DNA of 64,000 bases from Bathymodiolus brooksi (GCA_963680875.1 OY804577.1:100947906-101011905), one strand, 5' to 3'; shown: positions 35,323 to 47,660, numbered from the stretch's first letter. The notes: generated from the letters alone by a model not told the origin. Program-made: numbers and translations.

Positions 35323-35778
35323 TGAAACCACAACAAAAATCCAGAAAAATGTTAATTACTGACCAGACAATCTCAAGAACGCAATGACGACATGTTATGA
35401 CATTACATTGGCTGTAAGAAACCACAACAAAAATCCAGAAAAATGTTAATTTAATGAATATTTTATCACAAGGTCAGTTTTTGCAGTAAAACATGTCCAT
35501 TTTAAGTATTGACCTTCACAGTTCAAAAAGCACAATAAGATTGTCATTTCACTTTCAAAACGTCACTTATGAATCATTTGACGACATCTATTGTTCAAAG
35601 TTCAGTACCGGGTGTAACCCCCACGTGCTTGGATGACGGCCTCAACCCTATGTGTCATCCCTTCAGTTAGACGTCGGATGTCCTGTTGTGATAGCTCCTG
35701 CCATTCCCGATGCAATGCTGCTTCCAACTGACTAATGTTTTGCACAGGAGGTTCCCGAGCATGAATACGACGTGCTTA
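35323..35778 (-). pseudogene. Tc1/mariner transposase C-terminus with terminal repeat
   Basis: On the minus strand 35778-35602 encodes PPVQNISQLEAALHREWQEL, ending MTHRVEAVIQARGGYTRY and stop. This is the usual end of Tc1/mariner (DDE) transposases (LxxALxxEW...vIxarGGxTxY). After it lies ~150 bp of 3' flank and the sequence GAAACCACAACAAAAATCCA (35420), repeated in direct orientation at 35323. The rest of the transposase, including the catalytic triad, is absent. Confidence 0.75.
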
Positions 35779-35779
35779 A

Positions 35780-36114
35780 CCTTTTTCTTTGTGTATATAT
35801 ATATAAAAAAAAAAGGTATTTGTGAGATGATTATGATTATATTTCTTTATCAACATATATTAATTACTATTCAAAAATAAGATAGAATGAATATCATTTA
35901 CCAACATTAGTTCAACGAATAACAATAATTTATAAACTATTGCAATATGTATAATATGAATTACAGAAATTTAAGACAGTGTTTCTATTCAAGTAACTAT
36001 ATATCAACTGGCCATGTAAGTTTTTGTCTCTTCACTGGTTTACTGATTGGGTAATCATTGATGGTGCCATTCACCTGCTGAATACTGGCCTTGCCATAAC
36101 TAGTGTTTGTTATG
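35780..36114. other. No gene seen
   Basis: AT-rich spacer with a TA run at 35797-35806 and A-rich tract. Confidence 0.5.
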
Positions 36115-38370
36115 TCAGACTTGGCTCGTTTTATTGAGTGAAGCTTTTATGTTCTTGTAACCATACTGTGATACAGATGGTATTCTATTATCTCCACAAC
36201 AACCTCTTTGATGAGAAAACCATCCTTCTACAATGTCTTGGTCTTTGTTTAACTTTTTTGAAATGATATATGGTTTGGATGGATATTTCTCTTGAAATTG
36301 TTTTGAGAATAAATATTTAAGTAAATCTATGAATGAAGATAATGTCAAATGGGTGTCTGGAATAGTTTGCCATGAAATTTTGTGTTTCTGAATTTCACTT
36401 AGAATTACGAATTCATGTTCAAATTCAGTTTCCCATTAAAAAAACCCAGCTATTTTGTATTGATTTTTTTTCTATTTCAGCTATACTCTCATCAGTATTG
36501 ACTTAAGAATGTCAAACATCATTGCACAAACTTGTATGTATTTCTGTGTAGATTTGATTGCCTCCTTCATTTTCTTGCATTTCTCTTGCAACAGACTCAC
36601 ACAGAGTATTTACTGCTAGATTGACTCTTATTTTAGTGAAATTATTGAGGTAAATAAAATCAGTATTTAGCATTCAGCTTTGTCTATGGAATTGATATTT
36701 TGTTTTTTGTTAAAACTGATTATTATTATAGCAATTATTAGGTAATATTCTTTTTTTTTTTTTATTTAGATGTACCTTGAATTTGCAAGTCTTCACATTA
36801 TTTTCTTCAATTTTGTCTTAGACTCCATTACTATTATTTAAGTCTTCTACCGCCGGATTTCCATCACAACTTTACATTACGCAAATTTTTCTTTCCTTAC
36901 ATTTTGCATTTATCTCCCCTCTTGTAAAGCTACTCTGGGTTTTTTTTTTGGGGGGGGGGGTGTAAATTTTTATCTCCGTTTTTTTTTTTGCCTCGAACGC
37001 ATGTATTTTTCAACCATTTTCTGTAGTAAACAAATTTTTTTTCCATAATCGAAGCACAATTTTTATCAACTTCACATTTATTTAACATTGTAAAGTAAAG
37101 ATTTTTTAATTTCTTACATTTTGACATTTTTTCTAGAGCAGATTCTACGGCATTTTGTTTTTCTTCGACAACATGTTCTTTGTCTACTAGTTTAATGGAA
37201 GTTTCATCAAGAAAAGCAAAAAACTCGTATACTTCCTCTTCCTGAAAAATTGTACATGGCACCACCAGTATGCAAATTGCAGCAAACCTTATCACAGCCA
37301 AGATGACTTATCAATGTTAGCAAGTGATCTTTCTGTAAATTACAATCATCACACAAACGTTTTACTTCTGTTCTTACTGACAACAACCCAGCCATAAAAT
37401 ACATTTTTTGTTATTCATGCTGTGAAGTAACCACATTGATTTGGGTTGATTTTAAGTCATCTGTTATTTGATTCTTTTTAACTATTGGCGAATGAATAGT
37501 GCTCCAGAAATATAAACACAGAGACAGTACTAAATAGTAACAATCAAATGAAGAAATTGGCAAATAATCAGAATGTATCAGTGGAATGCGCCTACTAGTT
37601 TTAGTTGGAATTTGTGGAGCAGATGGTGGCAGTTTGATTATTGCAATACTCTTTGGTATTTTGTCATCAGCTTTGGTATATGAATGCTCTTTCTCACTGC
37701 TGCATATTGGCTGTAAAGTTGTATTTTGTTGTATATAATAATTAGGAATTGCAGTTGTAGTATATATAATGGGTTGGTTTGTGGTCGGATCACAAGAGTA
37801 ATTATGATCATAGGTTGTTGTACAATCTGAGGATGTTTCATCCCATGACGGTGAATAACAGAATCATAATTGAATATATGCACTCCGTTGATTGAATCCA
37901 GATGATTTGTATGAATATTGTTATTAAAATTTTCTATTTTTGGTTGTAAATTATTCTTCACAGACATATTTTGTGAGGTAGAATGAACAGATGTTTTATC
38001 CACAGAATAAGTTATGTCAAATCTTGCTTTTGCTGAATCTGTATACGATTCAAGTGATTGGAGGGCATTGCCAAAACTTTGATGAACACGTTTGTTTATT
38101 TGTAGTTTGAAAAACCCTGTTTGTAGAAATGTTTCTATTCTCCTTACTTCATTTTGTTGTAAATATACCTTTTCTTAAGAGATCATAGAATTGTTCTTTC
38201 AAGTAATCCAAGCAAGTTATTAGATTGGATCTTAAAGGCGAGTGACTCCGCAATAATGCTGACCCCAGGAATGAAAGAATGTTCTTTTCCTTTAGTTGTA
38301 GAAATTGTAAAAAGATTTCAAAGCTGATATGATCGAAATTCCTGTTGGAAATGTCAGACATCAGTATGTA
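36115..38370 (-). pseudogene. Decayed transposase-like ORF (P-element/THAP9-like C-terminus)
   Basis: Minus-strand coding-like segments in several frames. From 38409: FDHISFEIFLQFLQLKEKNI and NLITCLDYLKEQFYDLLRKG; then VRRIETFLQTGFFKLQINKR, a Ser/Asn-rich middle, a Cys-containing part (KRLCDDCNLQKDHLLTLISH, 37404-37207; CKKLKNLYFTMLNKCEVDK), and VNTLCESVARE. It ends in a 36115-36348 frame with KLNKDQDIVEGWFSHQRGC and GDNRIPSVSQYGY. The last part resembles the QDxxExxFSxxR..G..NP...Q signature near the end of P-element-type transposases. Homopolymer runs (poly-G at 36951) and frameshifts show decay. Assignment is tentative. Confidence 0.4.
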
Positions 38371-38575
38371 CCGTATTTCTTCTAATAAACGCCCCGGGGG
38401 CGTTGACATTTTCCAAAAGGGGGGCGTTAATTAGAGAAAATATTTCCAAGTTGACTTCGTGAAACAGACAATAGAATTTTACACGTGTGTCGGTTGTCTC
38501 ATTGTTATCTATAAATAGCACAATCCAGTTGATGTAAATTCTTATAAACGTGTTTGATAATCGTCTATTGAATCT

Positions 38576-38752
38576 ATGGAATATAATTTTAATAGTTCTA
38601 TCAGGGGTTACCATGTCTATAAAAATGTGTGGAAATACGAAATTGGAGACAAACTAATATGTGAAAGAGAGGAAAACAATACAAATGATAAATTTTCAGT
38701 AAACTCGTTCTTCAGCGTGGGAATCCAGGACAGTGTGCTGGGCATGTTCTCA
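38576..38752 (+). pseudogene. HIRAN-like segment in the pogo-like element
   Basis: The ATG frame starts MEYNFNSSIRGYHVYKNVWK and continues IGDKLICEREENNTNDKFSV. The pattern GYHVYK..W....G..L.C.RE..N..D.F.V matches the short HIRAN-like domain I know from invertebrate predicted proteins. The frame then drifts (FFSVGIQDSVLGMFSIW) and overlaps the start of the DDE part, which is in another frame. It is unclear whether the segment belongs to the transposon or was captured. Confidence 0.5.
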
Positions 38753-38754
38753 AT

Positions 38755-39608
38755 ATGGATGAGACCCCAGTGTGGTTCGAAATGCCAGGAAAGTCAACAT
38801 TAGCTGAACGTGGGGGAAAGGAGGTGCGTGTGGCAACAACGGGCCATGAAAAAGAAAGACTTACTGTTACGCTCGCTGCTTATGCTGACGGAACAAAACT
38901 ACCTCCTCTTGTTCACCTACCTGGTGTCCGTCCACTACCAAAATATGAAGTTCCGAACGGTGTGGTAGTGTTTATGTGTGGATCGGGAAAAAAGTCTTGG
39001 GCAAACGAAGAAAGCATTAACTTTTGGTTGAAAAGAATTTGGGGTTTAAATAACCAAAAACGCCGTTTTCTCGTTTGGGATGCCTTTAGGGCACATATAA
39101 CTCCATCCATCAAGGAGTATGTCCGAATGAAATACAACTCGGATCTGTGTGTTATTCCCGTAGGATGCACATCAAAATTACAGCCGGCTGATGTTTCATG
39201 GAATAAACCGTTTAGGTCGCACTTATCAGAAATGTATGATGAATGGCTATTTTCTGGACCTGTGGAGAAAACCAAAGGTGGCAACAGACGTGCTCCTTCT
39301 AAATCTTTAATTCTGAAATGGATCAAACAATCCTGGGATGCAATTTCTCCTGACAAATACGTAAATCATTTAAAAAATGTGGAATCTCGAATGCCTTGGA
39401 CGGCAGTGAAGATAATTTATTTCAAAATGAAGGCGACGATGATCCATTTGAAGGATTCGACGAAGAGGACGTCAGAATGGATGAGGAAATTTTAGCAAAC
39501 GTTTCGTCATTCAACGAACAAAACACCGAAATCAGCGATGGTAAAAACGAAATAAATTCAGAATTGGAAGAGGAAAATGAATCCGATTATGACAGTGACG
39601 GACATTAA
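38755..39608 (+). pseudogene. Pogo-like DDE transposase, partial
   Basis: Starts at MDETPVWFEMPGKSTL, the first catalytic Asp block (NMDETP-type) of DDE_1 transposases. Next are TTGHEKERLTVTLAAYADGT, RRFLVWDAFRAHI (second Asp block), IPVGCTSKLQPADVSWNKPF, and PSKSLILKWIKQSWDAI. A frame change near 39378 leads from NVESR to NALDGSEDNLF-type sequence, read at 39396-39608. That frame ends in an acidic tail (FEGFDEEDVRMDEEI...SDYDSDGH). The N-terminal DNA-binding part is missing. Best matched to the pogo/Tigger family, as in POGK/POGZ-like proteins. Confidence 0.8.
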
Positions 39609-39989
39609 CGATGTGTAGCTTTTACCAGTTGTATAAAATCTTTATGAAAAAACTTAGTTTTAGTTTAGAATAGTTACCGTAGTTCATTGATAGATAGATT
39701 TAGAGTGTAGATTATTGATTTATTTTCCGATGTACATGTAGCATGTGTAGCGAAGTGCATAATTAGCGGAACTACCGGTATTTTTGGAACTCATTGTTCG
39801 ATTATTTTACAATTTTCATTAAAGCTCAAATCGATTACTGTATAATTCTAATTAAAGTTCTAAGATTACTGGTCTTAATTTATTTTTATGGAAATGGGGG
39901 CGTTTATTAGAAGTAAAAATGTTCTGTTGGCAGAATTAAGTGAGGGGGCCTTTATTAGAAGGGGGCGTTAATTAGAAGAAATACGGTAT

Positions 39990-41385
39990 ATGAAAGTTTT
40001 TCATTATTTTCCCCCACTCAAATTCGTTCTATTTATTGACTTTCCATCAATATTCTGAATACCAAGTGTATTGAGGGTTTCACTTTCCATTATTCTTGTC
40101 TGCTGTAAATATATACAACACAGTTTTAATTTAGTAAGCGATGTAATTGTGTATTATTTATTAGACGCCGTATGTACGGAGGTAAATCTTTCCAAAAATA
40201 TATTTAAAAAATAACGTGTGAAAATCCATTCCTGACTAGCCAAAAAAAACAACTATTATTATTTTTTAAAGGAAAAATATTACACTTTTTTTTCTTAGTG
40301 TTAGTGTGTAGATTTAATACTAGAAATGCTGCGCAAACCTTGCTATCCCTGTATTTGTAGCCTGGTGACCAGAGTCTGATTTTTAAAGATTTAATCGTCA
40401 AAAATACTATACGGCTATATTATATGCCATTCGATTCGTCAAAGTATGTACTTTCAAAATATGGATGTCGTCAAAATCAAATGTGGTAACAGTTTTTCAG
40501 AAAATGAGGTTAAAGGTCATCGCCCAGTTTTAACAGTATTTCACATAGTAAAGACAAAGAAAGCAAAATTACAGTCTTTTCTAGATTTTTTTTTCTAGAT
40601 TTCAATTTCTCCTGTTGAATAATAATATATTTGTCTGAAAACGAAAATCTATTTACAGGACGTCGGCTGATTTTTACGTATTATGACGTTTAAAAAAGCG
40701 CTGGAAAAGTTACAACATTTTTGTTTGCTTTTGAATTATATTATCAACTTTATCAGTAATTTTACTGTTGAAATGTTATTGAAATACAATGGTATACAAA
40801 GGGATTTGTATCCAATAATTGAAAAAAATCAAAAACCCTAAAATATAACATGTTTTACTTAGCATAAGCTGAGTAATGGCAAGGGGACAAAATGAAACAT
40901 CTTGACTAAAGCATCAAACATTGTGTGAAATCCAATCAACTGAAGTATTTTTGAGTGGATTTAATGCACTATGTACATTCTCTTATTTATTACATGAAGT
41001 AAAATTTAAAAAAAAAACGAAGTGAAAATGAAGAACGATAATATAGAGACGTCAATACAAGACACAATGAGACGATGGAAGACAAACAAATGAAAACATT
41101 ACACCAAAAATTAAAAGCAAATGAGCAACACCCACACAAAAAATAAGCTTGCTTGTGTATAAAGGCACACTGAAAGGGTAAACAGTTTCTGCATCTTGTA
41201 TGACGAATTTTGTACTGGAGAAATCGCAAACGAACAAGCATGGATAGTTTAAACAGGAGGCATACATGAATGGTACTAGTATACTATTTTCCGAGATGGT
41301 TCTTTGTATCTGTCTTACACAACCATGTGAAAACAAGTTTGCTTCTAATTAAATAAACATAAGTAGCTTCAATATGTTCCAAGAG
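39990..41385. other. No gene seen
   Basis: AT-rich. Short minus-strand frames at 40204-40401 and 40990-41336 have low-complexity composition and no domain. Confidence 0.5.
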
Positions 41386-41389
41386 ACGT

Positions 41390-43215
41390 TTATTGTTCAG
41401 TTACCTGACTTGTGTCCTCTCTCAATGTATGCGTTTGTGCATGTTTGCACCAATCTGACCCTTGGCAGAAGCATAAATCTGTAGATGCAAGTTTTTCCTC
41501 GAAGCAAACACATGATTTTGTGCATGGCGATTTTCCCTTACATAAACATACAAGATCTTGCGAAAAGTCTGCTGACATCGGTCCTTCAAAGTATACCGGT
41601 TGTAGCGAATCCTTTCCTTTTTGCCATCTGTATTCTAATGGTGATGGAATATGGGGTTTTGCAACATGTGAGGCAGTCCAGATTTGGATCTGAAGGGATG
41701 CTCGAAGACTATACTGTTTCAGTGCTGCTTCAGAGGGGATAATCTGACCAAACGTGCATCTCGACTTGTAGGAATGTTCACACGCCATTTGTTCATGACT
41801 AATTGTCATGATGAGACGTTTGACAGTTTTTCATTTGATCATACAGTCTGGTAACAAATGTAAATGTTTCATGTATATTAGTATGGAAACCAAACAGACA
41901 GTTCCAGAAACACGTCATGAATCTCTTCGAAGTGGTCAAATGTTCTACACTAGTGTGTAAAGGCCGCTATATGTATAATTTTAAGGGAATAAAATAAAAG
42001 TGTGAATCCCCTGACAGCCCTGTTGAATTGTTTTCCTACCACCATTTGTTCAACTGTGCTACCGGCATAACCATCAGAGTCAACCAACAAGTCGCGAAGC
42101 CCTCCATCTGCCCACAGCTTACCTAATGCGAAAATAAAAGTAGAGACTATGAAAACCACCTAGTCTGAGGATGTGGAGCTCAAAGATATCAGGCTTTGAC
42201 CATTTTACTTGCTGGCTTATCGCATAAAGTTGTTGATCAATTGCTTGGATTACATGCTCTTGGCCAGCGTCCATTGACATATCAAGACCGATAACAAACA
42301 ATGGAATCCTGTCCAGAAAGGTATTGTTTGTGTCATGATTTCATTATGGATGGAAAACACGATGTCATCTCGGGATAAAAGTCGTGATGATCCAAATGTC
42401 ATCTACCGTGGTACGTTTTCCGTTGTAACAGGATTTAATTTTGTCAAACTAATTTGTGCGCCGTGGTGACTGTACTCTAGATTTTGGCTTGATGAAGGAT
42501 AAAGCATCGGTGAGCGAGGCGGCATTGTCATCAGTTTAATACGTTCTGCACATACCGCTAGTTCGTCCACAGATTTGAATTGAAAAACAGCTCTTGCTAG
42601 AGAGTGGAAAGTGTTCTTTCCGTCTACTGTTTATGCGTTAATGTCAATGTTATCCGAACCCTCTTGAATCAGATGACCATGTTCGGTAGAAAATTCCACT
42701 TTCGCAATATCATTCCGAATGATTTTTCCAATACTGTGAAGGAGCTGGTCGTCAGTTGGTTCTTTGGATTTCGCTCTTTCTTTAAAATGTTCCTGGCTAG
42801 TCTTATGAGTCGTATTCGAGTCAGAGTAATGATTTGGAGCGTCCAGAATACGACTTATTCGTTCAATGGATTCTATTTTCTTAACAGTTTTAACATTTGT
42901 GTACGTTTTATTGTTACAAAAGATACAAACATTCCAATCGATGGGACCAGACTGAGCGGGTTAGAATAGTAAAGGCAGTACTGTCCTGGTCGGAGCCCGT
43001 TGTACCACATTTTCTGTTGACATAGACGGCAATGTTATGCTTGGTAGTGTACGACTTACAGCAACTTCTGTGGTAAACCATTTGGATATCACCAGCTTGT
43101 ATTTGATCCAAAGATCTATAAATTTATTGCAAATTTCATCTGAGTTCAGAAAGCTTGATTTGCTGTTATGAGTGAATATATTAACTTCCTCACCACAATT
43201 ACTCTGACAAATCAT
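41390..43215 (-). pseudogene. Orphan mollusc transposon protein, in pieces
   Basis: Read on the minus strand from 43215. MICQSNCGEEVNIFTHNSKS and VYHRSCCKSYTTKHNI form a Cys/His N-terminus. Then come KERAKSKEPTDDQLLHSIGK, FKSVDELAVCAERIKLMTMP, FVIGLDMSMDAGQEHVIQAI, FELHILRLGGFHS, GKLWADGGLRDLLVDSD (42119-41950, YAGSTVEQMVVGKQFNRAVR), and finally SEAALKQYSLRASLQIQIW with a Cys-rich end (CLCKGKSPCTKSCVCFEE...CFCQG). The order HR.C, LGGFH, G..W...GL..LL, GK...RAVR, LPP..A...H..R..YQ, CxC matches an uncharacterised invertebrate transposon-linked family known to me only from predicted proteins. Frames change at least four times. Confidence 0.5.
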
Positions 43216-43499
43216 ACATTTCTCGAAGGTAATCCACAGTTTATGCTACTTTGAACAACTGGGACCGAATTTTAATAGACTTCCTCAGTTTAACATTTTC
43301 CGAATTTTCTTCAGAACCTAATCCGATATTTTATCGTGTTTCAAAAATTATACACTTCTTAATTATAATTATAACTATCTTTAATCTAATCTTTCGTTTA
43401 TTTACGATTCTAAAATATTTCAACCACTTCAAAACTTCGCGGACAACTCACAAAACCCATTAACACCGGAAATACAGACGAATAAAAGTAAAAAAGATA

Positions 43500-44615
43500 T
43501 ATTAAGCAGGGTGAATTCGACAATTTGGTGCACTCGACTGATCAAGCTAAATATAGTGACCGTAAATTACGGATCGAGTCGGGCGGTAATGAGATTCCGG
43601 AAGTAAATCCAGCATTGTGTAGTGAATGTTTTGATCGTTTCCTAAAATGATTTTGAGGGCGGTAATAACATTTTAATGTTCACAAGTGTTGAGATTATAC
43701 ATCAAATACTTATAGTATGCCAATTTTTTTTAGCAATGTGATATATAGTATAATTTTATATTAAATAGAATTGAAACCTAGTGGGACTAGAAAATATAGC
43801 GACATTTCACGTTTTCTTTAGATATAATTTTCTAACAAAGTATTGAACATTTTATTTGTCATACATTATGAATAATATAGGGTTTATAGAATTTGCATAC
43901 GGTAAAAAAAATATATTTTCAACGCAGTATTAAAATGCGAATCAATTTATCTAGCGCATGTTCTATTCTATTTTATATGAAATGTCGTAACTAAAAGTCG
44001 AATTCCCGAAAATGGCGCCATACGAATTTTTGACGACAAGTCAAAATTGCAAGAGGATGCATTTAGTTATACATATGCCAATTTCCAGCCGTATAGTATG
44101 AAGTGAAATTAAACTGTTAATATGCGACTTTTTCTCACTTTGTCACTGCACTATTGTCAGTCAGAGAGAAATAACCTATTGCAGTAGTTCTATCAGTCCG
44201 TCGGTTTTCGAATATCTATAAATCCTATATTAAACAGGTTGAACCAAGCCCTGCAATGTGAATAAAGAAGATTAAATCAAGATACATGTACAAGACGCCA
44301 TATCCCATATCTGCCTCCATTACAACTTTCCTAACAACTGATGCTGCATGCTGGGACAAATAGTTACTTAGACATGCGCACAAACACTTCCGAGTATATA
44401 CATTTTGAGTATGGTAAAATCGTCTGACGGAACCAGTTCCGTATTCGAATTTAAAGACATTTTATTTGAAACCGTTCTTTAATTTTAAGTTTATAAATAT
44501 AATGATTTTGTGGGTAATGGTATGGTACCTATGACATTAAAAAAAATGCTCAAAAATATTTAGAAATACTAGTAGACTCTTAATTTGTGGTCTGGGATTT
44601 CCCCAATAATGATTA
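43500..44615. other. No gene seen
   Basis: AT-rich spacer between transposon relics. No supported coding segment, hairpin or repeat stands out. Confidence 0.5.
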
Positions 44616-44617
44616 CG

Positions 44618-44928
44618 TCTACCAAAGATGATAACCCCATTCATCGGGCTCTTATTATGACAGATTTCACGGAAGCAAACAATATAAACACAATGACATG
44701 GCCGGCACAGTCATCAGACATCAATATAATTGAAAATGTATGGCTAATTTTTTTTTAATGGCTTGCAAACTAATGTCCGAAATATAAAGACTTCCTATGA
44801 ACTTTTCAACAAGATTATAACTATCTGGGAAAGCATGACTTTGAATTACATACGAAAACTTTATTCCTCATTCCCAAAACGTGTTTCTGCAGCAATAAGT
44901 ATGAAAAGTTATCTTGCAAAGTATTAAT
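44618..44928 (+). pseudogene. Tc1/mariner transposase C-terminal fragment
   Basis: TKDDNPIHRALIMTDFTEAN, then WPAQSSDINIIENVW gives the second Asp (DN.P.H) and the third acidic residue (IENVW) of the DDE/DDD triad. After a stop at the poly-T run the frame changes to RNIKTSYELFNKIITIWESM and ...LYSSFPKRVSAAISMKSYLA-KY stop. The N-terminal half is absent. The Gypsy element begins 73 bp downstream. Confidence 0.75.
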
Positions 44929-45090
44929 GAAAGAAAGTTATTTTTTTATATATGTAATGTTATGTTTTATTGCTATGCTGGAAGTTAATATAGAAAGTGA
45001 TATAAAATCTGAGATACTAGACAACAGTGATGATTGACAGTGTTGGGCTTTCAAACCATTTAAGCTTTTAGTAGGAGATCCTTATACCCA

Positions 45091-45105
45091 ACCTTGTATT
45101 TCAGG
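45091..45105 (+). promoter_or_regulatory. Splice acceptor directly before the U3 ORF
   Basis: ACCTTGTATTTCAG|G is followed immediately by ATG. This is a strong acceptor with a pyrimidine-rich run and invariant AG. The same sequence in the right LTR (55672-55686) would serve a spliced RNA started in the left LTR. Confidence 0.55.
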
Positions 45106-46155
45106 ATGTCGGAGGTGGTTACCAAAGTGAATATCAGGAGACTTTATACGCGCATGAGATGTAAGGGTGATGAGAGGGACGTATATATTGGGCAAAAATA
45201 TCGGGTAATAGGACACATCATGAAAACCCATTTTACCTTGACTGATGTGCCCTATTACTGCAGTCTTTGTTTTTTCAGATGCCAGCAGTGGAATGACTTG
45301 ATCAAACATGTTCGTCATTTTCGGCCACACAAAATCCAGCGAGGACAGGTGATCGCTAGTGGTAGATGGACAGGAGAGGAGGCATATCGAAAAATTAACA
45401 AATCTCCTGTCCAGTTGGTGGAAGGAACAGACTTCATATAACTGCCACGGGAGGAGGCTCTCAACCGAAAGGTTCAGAGACAGAGGGTCCATATACCAAC
45501 TTTTGGCCCCGTTCCTTTGGTTGAGAGTACACCTACACCTACTCAATCTACAGAACCTACACTCAATACTCCTACTCGGATTCAACTTACCGGACCAGCA
45601 ACTGAAACACCACCATCGACACCAATTTTATTAAGTTCGCCACTATCAACCCCTATAAGGAGGATATTACAGAGGGAGGTAGAAATGGAGTTTGCTATAG
45701 AATCAACATCAGAGGTGCCTCCCTCTCCTATCGTACATCCATCACTAGAGTGGGAAATGATTCCACTAGGGAAAGAGGAAACTAAACCAAAGCCACCATC
45801 GTCATCATCTTCCTCATCATCTTCTTCCTCATCATCCTCTTCTTCCACCTCATCTACTTCAACTAAGGATATCATTCCACTTTCTTTTTTTTCCAAGTCG
45901 TTAGATGAAATGAAGGAACTAATTATAAAACATCACGAAAATTTGATTAAGGAACAACAGGAAACTAGAAAGGAACTGGTAAATTTAACTGCACAAGTAA
46001 CTGGTCTGCGTTCAGTAGTAAGAAAGCAGGCAGATGAGATACAGAAGCTTTCGTCACCACCATCGCATAGAGTACCATCTAGAGTTCAGCGTGCTAGATC
46101 AAGGTCACCAATGAGAAGACCCAGAGGACCATTCAACAACAGAGCCAGGAAATAA
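45106..46155 (+). pseudogene. U3-encoded zinc-finger/coiled-coil protein, left LTR copy (nonsense mutation)
   Basis: A 350-codon frame (349 residues plus stop) from the ATG at 45106. Residues ~45-70 form a C2H2-like finger (YYCSLCFFRCQQWNDLIKHV, then RHFRPH). A Pro/Thr-rich linker follows, then an acidic stretch, a run of about 20 Ser near residue 235, and a predicted coiled coil (KELIIKHHENLIKEQQETRK...). The end is Arg-rich with RARSRSPMRRPRG, suggesting nuclear or nucleic-acid binding. A TAA at 45439-45441 interrupts the frame; the right-LTR copy has AAA there. Not related to gag by eye. Zinc-finger fragments of this look occur in mollusc predicted proteins, but the function is unknown. 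Confidence 0.75.
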
Positions 46156-47265
46156 ACATTCTCTTTTAATGAACATTTTTGGAAATTGTATTGCTAATTT
46201 ATGAAGCAATTATTTCAAATTACATACATTATATGACCACAATTGGTACTAGTATAAAAAAAAAACATTTGGTATTATAAGTATTTTTTTTTTTATGTCA
46301 AAATAACTGGTATTTTTTTTTGGTTGATGATTAGTTTTTTTTTTTAATTTAAATTTTTATTGTTGTTTAGATTACATTCAAATTTAATACCATAACTTAA
46401 ACTAAGAGTAGGAAAGGTAAATTAGTTAGCATCTACAGAAAAATTTCATATTGGGTTGAACTAGCTGCTGAATGGTTTGTAGTATGGGGTTTCTTGATTT
46501 TTTTTATTTTTTTCTAACAAATTTTTGTCATTATTTTTTTAAGTATTACTACTAATAGATTAAATTGTCTATTATCATCCCAATTTATCGATTTTTGATC
46601 AAAGATTAAGTCATTTTATCTATTTGTGGGGACACAAATATGAAAGAGGGGGGGTATTGAAACAAACTGAATTTTTACTTGTGATGTTGTATTCAGGAAT
46701 ATTATTGTTAATTGATTCGACTTATAATGTTGCTTTTATTGATTTTTTATCTATGCTGAAATATAAATATATTATGTTGTAACCGATTGGTTGCGGAATT
46801 ATGAACAGATTCCAATAATTATTGTAATTTATAAACTATGTTGTATTTTTTTATGTTTTCAAAACTTTGACATGTTCCCCGTGAAGTGTCAATGTACGAC
46901 TCGACCCGTTTACATCGTTATTTTTGCATGGCAACATGACTTACTTATATGTTCAATTCTCTAAACGTTGTAGAATCCGAGAATCAGTAATTTCAACCAT
47001 AATAATTGGCTTAAATACGACATTTTTGGCATTTGTCACTACATAACCACACACGTTTCTTCGTAGTGTGCCATCTTTCGATAAAACGAAGTAATGCGCA
47101 ACAACCGATTTCATTGGTCGATACTTTTAGAACTTTTACAGTAATGTTATTTTTCGTATTCAAAGTATGAGTAAATTTTGTCTTTAATTATAATGCAATA
47201 AATTTGTGTTAAAATCTAATTTTAACATTCATTATTAGGAAATTTGTAAAGTAAATCGCCGATTT

Positions 47266-47395
47266 TTGGTGATTGGTCAATTGTCATTTTTTTCCCGCGT
47301 GCTGTTCGGTCGCACAGAAATTGCCCCAAAATCGCACGGTCGCGTGAAACGTCAGTATAAAAGCGGCGACGCTCGAAATGACGTCAGAGTTCTGC
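47266..47395 (+). promoter_or_regulatory. LTR promoter (TATA box, CCAAT-like, CRE-like), left
   Basis: TATAAAAG at 47356-47363, in a GC-richer island, is preceded by GATTGGTCAATTG (inverted CCAAT) at about 47270. ATGACGTCAG (CRE-like) lies at 47379. TCAGAGT at 47384 places a plausible initiator A about 30 bp after the TATA box. The right LTR has the same elements at 58711. This defines the U3/R border in the middle of the LTR. Confidence 0.75.
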
Positions 47396-47469
47396 TAATT
47401 TTTTTGACATACAGTCGTTTGGACTCTGTTATAAAATTTCTTTGGCATTAAGGACGAATTTGTAAAAGT

Positions 47470-47660
47470 AAAAAAATTAAGAAAGGTAAATAATTGTAGA
47501 GCTTAAAAACTATATTTCTTTGGGGGGTTTTTTCTTGTTAAAATTTAAGAAAGGTAAATAATTTTAGAGCTTAAAAAATATATTTCTTTGGGTTTTTTTT
47601 CTTGTTAAAATTTAAGAAAGGTAAATAATTTTAGAGTTTAAAAACTATATTTCTTTGGTT
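47470..47660 (+). repeat. ~68-bp tandem repeat (3x) carrying a splice-donor motif
   Basis: Each unit contains TTAAGAAAG|GTAAATAATT, with GT at 47486, 47554 and 47621, then AGAG(C/T)TTAAAAACTATATT and a G/T-rich run. AAG|GTAAAT is a good donor, about 100 bases after the inferred start site. The right LTR has three matching units (58835-59015). Their use as donors is inference. Confidence 0.65.

Larger units (their letters stand above)
38371..39986 (+). mobile_element. Pogo-like DNA transposon with terminal inverted repeats
   Basis: The left end CCGTATTTCTTCTAATAAAC followed by GCCCC matches, inverted, the right end GGGGGCGTTAATTAGAAGAA followed by ATACGG. TA flanks both ends, as expected for pogo/Tc1-type insertion. 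A second inner GGGGGCGTTAATTAGA-like copy lies at 38420 and a GGGGGCGTTTATTAGAAG copy at 39896. The interior holds a pogo-like transposase with frame breaks and a shorter N-terminal segment with a HIRAN-like pattern. At 1.6 kb it is too short for a complete helix-turn-helix plus DDE protein, so the 5' part is deleted. Confidence 0.8.

Noticed and set aside
45082..45585. 167-codon minus-strand frame in the LTR
   Set aside because: Antisense to the U3 ORF, with no start context or domain. The sense frame has a zinc finger, a coiled coil and a splice acceptor.
47266..47451. 61-codon frame over the LTR promoter
   Set aside because: Lies across the TATA box and GC-rich island; the composition follows the promoter, not a protein.
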